Part shown: positions 29,801-36,005 of the stretch, piece by piece
How positions within the stretch are numbered: the first letter of the stretch is position 1
How the letters are laid out: every line of letters begins with the position of its first letter
Assembly: GCA_030849805.1 (NCBI GenBank)
Contig: JASANZ010002132.1
Location: 1-51,139, forward strand
Direction of reading: 5' to 3'
DNA from: Sergeia podlipaevii
Taxonomy: Eukaryota > Euglenozoa > Kinetoplastea > Trypanosomatida > Trypanosomatidae
DNA length: 51,139 nt
The notes under the pieces: generated by a model
Databases searched by the model: none
The model's input: the letters and a program-made list of their open reading frames with translations, nothing else
What the model was told of the DNA's origin: nothing
Made by a program: the position numbers and the translations under genes

Positions 29801-32800
29801 ATGGAAGTCGCGATGTTGTGCGCACCGTACGCACGTCCCTCTTTGAGTGGATGACGTATCTCATGAGTCCTGCATTTCACTGCCAGAGTCCTTCTCGGGC
29901 CATGGCAGCCATCGAAGCCATTTATACCTGTGAAGACATTCTTTTAGCGGTTCCAATGCCTTCCGAGGACCTTCTCCGAGTTGTAGTGAACGGATTGCTA
30001 GATCTTTCGCTCACCTACGCGTGCTCAGCAGAGTTGGAGGGGGCACCGGTGGAGCGGAAACTGGCTGCATTGTGGCTCACACTCAGAAGTGCTAACGCCA
30101 GTGCCCCCGTGTTTGCCTCAGCAGGTACTGGCACGCCACATGGTGTAGGTACCTGGAGCGGATGGGGCAGCGCTGGGTCGATGCTTGCAAGCGGTTTAGA
30201 ACTCTTGTTACCACCCATTGCATCTCGTGATCGGTTTTTGGGATGGATGCGCTCAAACCGCGTTGCGCTGCTTCAGCAACTGGGTAGTGGTGGGCTAACG
30301 CGCTTTGAGTACACGCAGGCGGAGGGCGGTAAGTATCTCAAGATGCTTCGGCGTAGCACGCACAATGCACAGAAGCGTGCGCTCGTAATGAAGGCGGAGA
30401 TGGGAGGAGCAAAGGAAGATGTTTACACGCGGTGGACGGCGTTGACAAGTATTTTGACATACGTGGATTCTTCCGTGCTGCGTCAATGCCGCCGCACGTT
30501 TCTCAATTCCTGCGTTGTGCGCGCAGAGCTACCATCGAGCGTTGGGAACGGCAGTAAAGTTCCACTGGTGCAGGGCCAGGTAGAACAGAGCTGGTGCTTA
30601 CTTCACTGCGGCTCTGTGGGACTGAGACCGCACTTTACGGGAGAGAGTGTGGATGATTTGACGAGCGAGCCCATTCACCACTTTGTGCGCCACGTGCCAC
30701 TGCTCTGTCTCCCATTGCATACTGCAGTTGCAGATGAGGTAGACCGTACTAGCAGTCGCATTATGGGAGGAAGCGTTGCGGGAGCAGCGAGCGCCACACA
30801 GGAACTTCCTTCTATTCCAGCTGCATCATCGACATCTGTCTTTTCACCACTTCGACCGAACGCTGCGCAACTGATGCGTAAGATTGCTGGCCCTTTATTT
30901 TCAGATCGTGTGCAGTGGGCTGGCAACGTGTATTATGTAGTAGGAAGCGAGAGCCACATATGCAGCCTTATTGTAACTCAGGTCGAGGTGCTTATCATTA
31001 GCTGTAGCCAAGTTACCCCATCAGGCGATTTCTTTATTGCGGAGGTTCGTCCACATGCGGCTACGCAGCACTCACAGCTAAAAAACTCGTTCGTTCCGCA
31101 GGCACTGCGGCGCCTTTTACCCAACCAAAGCATTAGGGCAACGAACTCTAAGGCTGCTTTCCGGTATTCTCAATATTACCGACAGCTGCGTTCTGAGAGT
31201 GCGCAAGGGGCGGCGGCAGTAGTGTGGCGCTTTGCACTGTCTAGCATTGCGGTCATGCATGAACGTTTGTTTCAGCATTTGCCGACAGCTCTTGAGTTTG
31301 TGCTAGAAACAGGTGAAAGGTTCCTGGTAGTAGTTTTGGACGATGAACTGTCGTTCTCAAAAGGGAGCAGAGACCGATTGATGAATGCAGTAGGTGCTCT
31401 CGCGCCTCGTGTGATGACGGAAACGATGTCAAGCAAGCGATCTCAACTGCACTCTCTGACGCGGCGGTGGGCTACACGGAGCCTCAGCACGGCGTCCTAT
31501 CTTTCTGGCGTGAACGATACCGCGTCGCGGACTACGGTGGATATTGGGCAATACCCAATCATGCCCTGGGTATTATGCGATTACTGTGCAGGTAGTCTTG
31601 ACACGGCCAGTGGGGTCAAGTCTTGTGCTCCGTTTAGGGATCTTGCGACGCCTATTGGGGCCCTGAACCCTGTAAAGGCAGCACAGCTTGCGCGGCGGTA
31701 TGCGGATTGGGATAGCGAAAGCAGCAATCCCCCCTTTCATCATGGTACGCACTACAGCAGTGCGGCCGTTGTGTTGTACTATCTTTTGCGTCTGCAACCA
31801 TTTACATCGCGCTCGGTTCGCTTTCAAGGCGGCCGTTTGGATATCGCAGACCGTCTCTTCCATAGCGTCGCGGAGGCGTGGGAGAGCGGATGTGGCCCTG
31901 GCGGCGGTGATGTGAAGGAGCTGGTGCCAGAGTTTTACCAGCTGGCCGATGTATTTGTCAACCGCAATGATGCTAAGCTTGGTACACGCCGCGATGGTGT
32001 TGCGCTGAACGATGTGGTGCTTCCGCCGTGGGCACACGACAGGCCTAGCTTTTTTGTTCATCTGAATCGCATGGCGCTTGAGTCGGAGGCTGTCAGCGAG
32101 GGTCTCTCGGACTGGCTTGATCTCATATTTGGTTTCAAGCAGCAGGGCGAGGACGCAGTGCGAGCCCTCAACGTGTTTCATCATCTCAGCTATCAGGAGG
32201 GTGTCGAGAGAGCCATTTCAAGCGCCGCCAATGAAGCGGACTGCAAGGCGATTGTTGCCTCCGCAGACAGCTTTGGTCAGACCCCATTGCAGGTTTTTGG
32301 ACGGAACCCGCATATTCGACGTGTGCCACGTAGCGCGGCCACCATTATGCAGGACTACATCACTAGCAATGTGAAGCATGTCTATGTGGCGTCAACCACG
32401 ATGCTCAGCTGCGTAGTGCTAGGTGCGCGCAGAGGCTACAACTCTTTTCCAGTGTGTGAAGTGAGGTTTGGAGATGATTGTTTCTACGGTGTCTCATCAC
32501 GTGCATCTATTGCCCTTCAACGACCGATGAGCTACTTCTCGTATGACAGCACCCGCAACGTGCTGGAGAACGTACTGGTGCGTGAAGGGAGGATAGCTGC
32601 CACTCTCCCACCTATAGAATCGTTTGGGTGTGGCGCGTTAACCGCAGTAGCGGCAGCGCCGAGTGGCAACATTGTCTGTGTCGGAACTGAGTCAGGCTCG
32701 GTGATAGTGTTTGGACGCAGGTCGCAGTCAGGTCATTTTTTTGTGACGGCAATACTGCACCCGCCCTCAGACGCTGAGAATGCCGTATATTCGCTTCGGC

Positions 32801-33378
32801 TCTTTAATAATGGTAGTCTTATCGTGACGTATGAGAAGGAGTCGCTGGTGTGTGGGTGGCAACTCTCGTGCTTTGTAAGCATGTTTTGCTTTTCCCTCCG
32901 TGCTGAGGCCGCAAACGACGACGACACTCCTGTAGCGCAGGTTACGATGGACACGCAAACACGCGTATACTTTGGTGCCAAGGCATTTTATGTGGTTCTT
33001 TTCACGGGAAGTGGAGAGCTCTTGTCAACCTTTGATATTAGACCCACGTGGGCGGCGGCAGTTGATATGCTGGCTACAAGTCAGATAGGCTGCCACATTA
33101 CGGCATTAGCCATGTGCAACTGTGAGTCTTTTTCACCTCAAAATTTGTTTTTACTTGGACATGCCAATGGATACATGTCCTTTTGGGTTATTGAAGCGAC
33201 GACTTCTTCGCAGAATTACACACACCCCTACACTGCTCGCCTCGTCCACACTATCATCCTTGAGAGTGCAATACGCTCTATTTATCCGGTTGTTTCAGAG
33301 TACGCTATTGGCGTAGGTCTGGCGAATGGAAAGATGACGATTGTTTCGTTTCCTCATCCGGAAGTTGAGGATGCATAG
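23818..33378 (+). CDS. giant BEACH-domain protein (3186 residues) with ConA-like domain, PH-like/BEACH and WD40
   Basis: One uninterrupted frame from the ATG at 23818 (a TTG just before it is ignored). Residues 1-950 are helical, armadillo-like. A concanavalin A-like lectin domain lies at about 940-1160 (GLSVAAWVNW, then DTWVHVTV..., FYDGALV). A second helical block spans about 1180-2330, with an Asp-rich linker near 1835-1845. A PH-like domain at about 2360-2510 leads into a BEACH domain at about 2577-2800, recognisable by YPIMPWVL, FRDLATPIGALNP, HYSSAAVVLYYLLRLQPFT, LVPEFY..., LPPWA and SDWLDLIFGFKQQG. A C-terminal WD40 set spans about 2850-3186. This is the layout of neurobeachin/LYST/LRBA-type proteins, which control vesicle and lysosome traffic. 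BEACH proteins are few per genome. Conserved BEACH residues are present, though NxPxFHHGTHYS is slightly varied. Confidence 0.93.
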   Translation: MDATSVHDLRKLWLEARCGSSASLQHASKMKEFLDALLRSLASRKLPDFKLVFGTGGELSLQICKEFSTHTQLALQTKDDSVFTSMIASEYHDSLTAGLLFLSNRNEFRTRGELALLSSTYEQMDNHNVASLIFLSHARLFRLARSGSINTDVELALMSDVKHLSLALRVLQWPLVEVGGRSRAEGKTSAALVSTVSTFVATSAVAFRSSHEMSETALALFRQQLTLTPAVEAISAARQVLEEALATPPTSFSVSSSGLHKNGNENTEVLDVSGVLLAGVVCALEAAIAAAKLIGFRQPESINFPSVTAGLLALEQAVAAHPGLGQRLATCLHSIAIAPRKVCQSEGSNGQETSGFAVAGAKGLLKFVPGSLGKIQRKIADALGTDTGGGGTPSDNTMTGVSCREVVESLTTLFVCSTSEATSILYGTELFGLLSLPGVSDSITTFVLQSCLDSLGELHARQLGMVLKYTQEHRAAPTAASSPFVKGVVKAMESCALRSFQCRGIVVDFFIAFCSRDGRNTSVLLSEGLLGACVSCLPWEATDGLECTVVGRTVDDAPLQQKLKDLPTAVAVAAGATDDSSGMGDYVQKLSVLSKVLVRHTEAAEPLERDHTPTRLLECALWAEAHGLPKQSRVLLDMFVNCLLKTGHFYGVLLTSLASRTAKGVWEKDTSLLLATLALVLRTGKHVDSAVEGNGVELCLTLTREIQHSQSPAADLFCLGVCLRFMLLPLRQSDVWPLFDASVGTMTRSRENVQFVLNLCDGYYGMPETLDACGRYAKTLSPLSLAIEGSSNLLTFGDYTVPSQPFLELEHVFSLLLRWASEELESDGGDNEKSGDNLAAAAEAVLLRTPGAALSSDVLAPFIVRWGRIELLRCVRDVTTPALRDLLFDPPGYHTHAPRSGDEDENGVERILCLLSTRQQAWNAALLPLHRTPSESRHSFTFGSAGGATGTVVCSCGTGSAVLANANYPQWPPSDGLSVAAWVNWRSTMHVSSSDSDGDGDVHGSASSASTSSSVSTGRVRGGVVWLLEWGHCSMSFSVCPSERSCSYTYRDDGANAGSSAMVLELPFIPPDTWVHVTVCLSKVRGQLRTFYDGALVSAVDCPYPRSSAASGLSAAVTGLFTDQSCRLRCTVGASRTHPPQQMTLRFLSFLIYNHALDAEEASAIYCMGQEQGGNGDADEVSLLQPYLGDEVIRAVGVQRGSGTLDSLCRAGTSLSQRHHLPSQRSLFLGLYAQRAALVAGASRRFSSTCWALRAETAATTPIVPFGLHGAFTTPNCAAPSLVDAFLARGAMLEWLEWMHCVEMSPSTNDAAKLAHGLLRIVAAASKQTHLSDSSWRRFVGRLTEHVVVHPQLYLSNEEAIRVVLSLSVRPIKGTCVAGEKDLLESVVYFTTPLEHIVFNWRILLSLLPGSLQILLSILEELLCAQNPYREFNALRFRSADFINGFIVGLTREYAGLTPLPAAFRVIFLFLQSLSRRPDVIGEVLSVCLLTIPVPDCTTAEHRLSSKLLRTSMEYIVLVRNLLLRTVCDVWDAFPASARVEFSHALGRVTPKCCFALLVSASSHPVTVALSLRIFVMTYFFDAEFRSRFKGDEILFLVEPLASHAHEVGALSILFQAFQGHVVSISNLELPEVSVDAYRVPDLDQLLLLVLNILKRRSQIMLQGVSVLPRDVSCAAYFAACAAQTSDAAGTFTLSETKARKKRLRHVVYAIVFCHRLQKQPSQGRAVEIGEVTSVLTLPDTVPAREYFAEMQEGTCRVLDWLSAHYRSSAYVRTALYRSSKALNLIDLAAWPLLCSLHSQINKPQEAATETPKEQRNSSFSATATEEQQRHHDGVDVDADDDDEWEVLPAVVQTQSRSTGLDVLAPSEGLEELYDACRALYLAHAAECAVESEMVALAPGRMKLRKFVLALHKSLSTTVRRVGNEAEDCRCAFLCTVWMKAAEQSVDSFSGNAETAAVKNAVALAKYVLDRLVSGSAVPPLAIAGYYKFLLMRLDGSRDVVRTVRTSLFEWMTYLMSPAFHCQSPSRAMAAIEAIYTCEDILLAVPMPSEDLLRVVVNGLLDLSLTYACSAELEGAPVERKLAALWLTLRSANASAPVFASAGTGTPHGVGTWSGWGSAGSMLASGLELLLPPIASRDRFLGWMRSNRVALLQQLGSGGLTRFEYTQAEGGKYLKMLRRSTHNAQKRALVMKAEMGGAKEDVYTRWTALTSILTYVDSSVLRQCRRTFLNSCVVRAELPSSVGNGSKVPLVQGQVEQSWCLLHCGSVGLRPHFTGESVDDLTSEPIHHFVRHVPLLCLPLHTAVADEVDRTSSRIMGGSVAGAASATQELPSIPAASSTSVFSPLRPNAAQLMRKIAGPLFSDRVQWAGNVYYVVGSESHICSLIVTQVEVLIISCSQVTPSGDFFIAEVRPHAATQHSQLKNSFVPQALRRLLPNQSIRATNSKAAFRYSQYYRQLRSESAQGAAAVVWRFALSSIAVMHERLFQHLPTALEFVLETGERFLVVVLDDELSFSKGSRDRLMNAVGALAPRVMTETMSSKRSQLHSLTRRWATRSLSTASYLSGVNDTASRTTVDIGQYPIMPWVLCDYCAGSLDTASGVKSCAPFRDLATPIGALNPVKAAQLARRYADWDSESSNPPFHHGTHYSSAAVVLYYLLRLQPFTSRSVRFQGGRLDIADRLFHSVAEAWESGCGPGGGDVKELVPEFYQLADVFVNRNDAKLGTRRDGVALNDVVLPPWAHDRPSFFVHLNRMALESEAVSEGLSDWLDLIFGFKQQGEDAVRALNVFHHLSYQEGVERAISSAANEADCKAIVASADSFGQTPLQVFGRNPHIRRVPRSAATIMQDYITSNVKHVYVASTTMLSCVVLGARRGYNSFPVCEVRFGDDCFYGVSSRASIALQRPMSYFSYDSTRNVLENVLVREGRIAATLPPIESFGCGALTAVAAAPSGNIVCVGTESGSVIVFGRRSQSGHFFVTAILHPPSDAENAVYSLRLFNNGSLIVTYEKESLVCGWQLSCFVSMFCFSLRAEAANDDDTPVAQVTMDTQTRVYFGAKAFYVVLFTGSGELLSTFDIRPTWAAAVDMLATSQIGCHITALAMCNCESFSPQNLFLLGHANGYMSFWVIEATTSSQNYTHPYTARLVHTIILESAIRSIYPVVSEYAIGVGLANGKMTIVSFPHPEVEDA

Positions 33379-33839
33379 TTCATTTGAGTAGGAGTTTGTT
33401 AGCGTCCTCGTTGAGAGTATCAAGCATTTGTCATGATAAGTGACAACATCAACGCGCTCGACACATGGCCGTGCACTCAGGCTCTCACGTGCTAATACAA
33501 GAGGGACTTGAGGTATCAGAGAGTGTGATAAGCAAGGAAACAATTTGTGTTTGCGTACATTTCAGAATAGATGAAAGCAACATTAACCATACAAAAAAAA
33601 AGGGAGAACAAAGTACATTGTATGACACACAACTAGACAACCGACACAATTGCTTCGTCTTCACTTTAGAGGCTTCAAATATCAAGATCTGCACTTCTCT
33701 CCAAATCTCACCGCACCACAACTACAACATACCCACAATACTTTTTCCAAAAAAAAGAGCAACATTTTCTCCAAACTTTTCCACTACATATAATCCACAA
33801 AACAATACCAACCGACACGCTAATGAGAAACAAATCACT

Positions 33840-33998
33840 GATGAGGTTCGAATGCGCCGCGCGACACCAATTCGCGCACGCGTGGGAAACGCTTCAAAGA
33901 ATCGACGCTCTCCCTCCTTGTGTGCCGTGTGACGATGATTTTACAGGAGTTCTTTGCTACAGGCGATCTGTGACGAGATGACCTTAACCTATTCCACA
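33840..33998 (+). repeat. 159-bp direct repeat, copy 1
   Basis: It matches 34076-34234 base for base, with one difference seen (C at 33903, T at 34139). The block is GC-richer than its flanks, begins GATGAGGTTCG and ends CTATTCCACA. It contains a 46-codon ORF from the ATG at 33841. Confidence 0.9.
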
Positions 33999-34075
33999 AC
34001 CAACCAAGATCTATGAGTCACACGGATGTCCCCCCCCCCCTCCCCTTNGTGCGATTATGTGGGTGCGAGTACACC

Positions 34076-34234
34076 GATGAGGTTCGAATGCGCCGCGCGA
34101 CACCAATTCGCGCACGCGTGGGAAACGCTTCAAAGAATTGACGCTCTCCCTCCTTGTGTGCCGTGTGACGATGATTTTACAGGAGTTCTTTGCTACAGGC
34201 GATCTGTGACGAGATGACCTTAACCTATTCCACA
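34076..34234 (+). repeat. 159-bp direct repeat, copy 2
   Basis: The second copy is offset by 236 bases from the first. Its left neighbour is the C run and N. Its right neighbour is normal T-rich spacer. Two copies around an unresolved base could be a true tandem duplication or two contig ends wrongly joined. Confidence 0.9.
34077..34217 (+). CDS. possible 46-residue ORF with Cys/His pattern (also at 33841-33981)
   Basis: Within each repeat copy an ATG opens a 46-codon frame: a C-x3-H-x-F segment, an AWETLQ helix, then P-C-V-P-C. The spacing C-x3-H...C-x2-C resembles a small zinc ribbon of the kind F-x-C-x2-GH-x-F...W..CP-x-C. No longer frame contains it and there is no good acceptor directly upstream, so it may be a domain relic or chance. 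Low confidence as an expressed gene. Confidence 0.2.
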   Translation: MRFECAARHQFAHAWETLQRIDALPPCVPCDDDFTGVLCYRRSVTR

Positions 34235-34497
34235 TGTAATTGTATGTTGAGACACTTTTCTTTTTTGTTTCTTTTTCATTCTTGGTGGGATGCTGTTTTT
34301 TCGTTATATTGTTGTGTGGTCGGAGTGACTTTTTTGTGTTTTGTTTTATGGGGATTTGTTTTTGAGTTATGCGCTTTTTTAATTCTCTTCTTTCTTTTCT
34401 TTTTCTTTGTTGATAGTTTTGTGGTTGATAGTGTAGCTTCCTGTTTGGTTTCGTTCATTTTTGTTTTTTGTTGTAAATCTTTCTGTTTAGCTTGGTG

Positions 34498-35103
34498 ATG
34501 TCCTTATCGAGAGTCGTCGAGTTTGATACCAGCGAGGGTCTTCTGCGTGTTGAGTTGTACGACCATATTGCTCCTTTGGTATGTGAATCCTTTTGTCGTT
34601 TGGCATTAAGCGGTCAGTTCGATGGCCCACTCTTTTCCTATATGATTCCTGGCTTTGTTCTTGTTGGTGAGGCGGCTCATAGCACAGACAGCGGTGTGCT
34701 GGGTCTTACTGAACTGAGTGAAGGTGCTGCTGACGTTGTTTATTCGGGTAAAGCGCTCAAGCACGTTGGTGCTGGAATTGTTAGTTGCCGTCTTTCTTGT
34801 GGCGAGGTGGCGTGCTCAGCCTTTGTAGTGACGTTGGCACCAACCCCAAAACTAGACAATGAGTATGTAGTGTTTGGGCGTGTGTATTCCGGAATGCGAT
34901 TGCTGGAGCGGGTGAGCAAGACTGAGATAGCAGATGATTTTACTTTGTTTACTCCTCTGCGAGTCAGGAGGTGCAACGTGGTGTGGCTGCCATGCGTGCA
35001 TCGTCCTCTCACGGCAAACGATGAGAGTTTGGGAAAAGGCAAGGAGGATAATGTCTTGGTAGCACGTGTAGCGAAGAGGAGCCTGCTGGATTCAATATTG
35101 TAA
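34498..35103 (+). CDS. cyclophilin-like protein, probably catalytically inactive
   Basis: 201 residues from the ATG at 34498. Two earlier non-ATG codons in frame lie after the acceptor AG at 34489-34490 but are not needed. The fold is clear: V.FDTSEG.LRVELYDHIAPLVCESFCRLA at the start, SYMIPGFVLVGE in place of FHRxIPGFMxQGG, AFVVTL in place of QFFI, and LDNEYVVFGRV in place of [10 protein letters not shown]. The catalytic Arg, the Gln and the cyclosporin-contact Trp are all changed, so prolyl isomerase activity is doubtful. The C-terminal 35 residues are a charged extension. It may act as a binding module, as in spliceosomal or other inactive cyclophilins. Confidence 0.85.
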   Translation: MSLSRVVEFDTSEGLLRVELYDHIAPLVCESFCRLALSGQFDGPLFSYMIPGFVLVGEAAHSTDSGVLGLTELSEGAADVVYSGKALKHVGAGIVSCRLSCGEVACSAFVVTLAPTPKLDNEYVVFGRVYSGMRLLERVSKTEIADDFTLFTPLRVRRCNVVWLPCVHRPLTANDESLGKGKEDNVLVARVAKRSLLDSIL

Positions 35104-35507
35104 AAACTGACGGATCAGAGGCTAGTATTGATTGCGTAGCAGTGTTAATTACAGAACTCAACTTAACAAAAATTGACTTTATCTCATCTTGCATAAGTAT
35201 TCTCGTTGCCCGTGGTATTATCGTTGTAGAAGCGATGCTTATGTTACTCTGAATGCACTTTATTTTATAGCTATTTTTCTTTCTACTATGTGCTTGTAAC
35301 CTTTTGTATAGAAGAGTGTTTTTTGTCATTATATTATCTTTAGTTTGCCTTTGCGCGCCTAGTTATTGCCTTTTTGTTTTCCTCTCATTACGTCTGTAGC
35401 ACTGTTGTGAGGACTACTATCACTACCACATTTGCCCGCCTGCAAGTGCGGAATCAATCATATAACATTTTGACAAATCAGCAACCTATATATATACTTC
35501 TGCATTC
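35104..35507 (+). other. intergenic spacer
   Basis: The pyrimidine-rich tract 35338-35398 ends in CTGTAG (AG at 35399-35400), about 108 bases before the ATG. Nothing else seen. Confidence 0.55.
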
Positions 35508-36005
35508 ATGTCTGGTAAGCCAGCTTGTGAGCCTGAGGCGTTCTTATTTGGAATGCTTGGCGCTGCGGCGTCTCTTGCGCTAGCCAACATTGGCGCCGCG
35601 TATGGGACGGCTAAAGCGGGCGTGGCTGTTGCGCAGCTTGGCATTGTGCAACCTTCGCGTGTGATGCGTGGCATTGTGCCTGTCGTGATGGCTGGTATTC
35701 TAGGCATTTACGGTCTTATTGTATCTGTGATTGTGAGTAACAACATGAAGACCACTGGCTACCCTTTGTTCTCAGGTTATATGCATCTTGGTGCGGGCCT
35801 TGCAGCTGGCTTTGCTTCACTGGCGGCTGGATTCGCGATTGGAGTTGTTGGTGATATCTGCTGTTATGCTTATGCCAAGACTGAGAAAATTTTTGTTCCG
35901 ATGATTTTGATGCTTATTTTTGCCGAGGCTTTGGGCTTGTTTGGACTCATTACTGCGCTGCTGATGAGCAATCGTGCTACCGCAGCTATTGGGCAGTGTG
36001 TGTAG
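35508..36005 (+). CDS. V-type H+-ATPase proteolipid subunit c
   Basis: 165 residues with four membrane helices (about 12-32, 52-76, 90-115, 128-152). The proton-carrying Glu140 lies in [11 protein letters not shown] of helix 4. Gly/Ala-rich helices 1 and 3 ([40 protein letters not shown]) are typical of the duplicated-hairpin family. It forms the rotor ring of the V-ATPase that acidifies acidocalcisomes, lysosomes and endosomes. Length and the C-terminal residues fit subunit c rather than the longer c''. No sign of damage. Confidence 0.94.
   Translation: MSGKPACEPEAFLFGMLGAAASLALANIGAAYGTAKAGVAVAQLGIVQPSRVMRGIVPVVMAGILGIYGLIVSVIVSNNMKTTGYPLFSGYMHLGAGLAAGFASLAAGFAIGVVGDICCYAYAKTEKIFVPMILMLIFAEALGLFGLITALLMSNRATAAIGQCV

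Larger units (their letters stand above)
33379..34497. other. anomalous spacer: A-rich stretch, duplicated block, single N
   Basis: From about 33540 to 33840 the + strand is A/C-rich, the opposite of nearly every other spacer to the right of the strand switch. A 159-bp block occurs twice (33840-33998 and 34076-34234), separated by a C run and an N at 34048. After 34235 the spacer becomes T-rich as usual and ends in TTTCTGTTTAG (AG at 34489-34490), 7 bases before the next ATG. Confidence 0.6.

Noticed and set aside
33840..33870. tRNA-like GGTTCGAATGC (T-loop/B-box look-alike)
   Set aside because: No acceptor stem, anticodon arm or A box can be placed around it.
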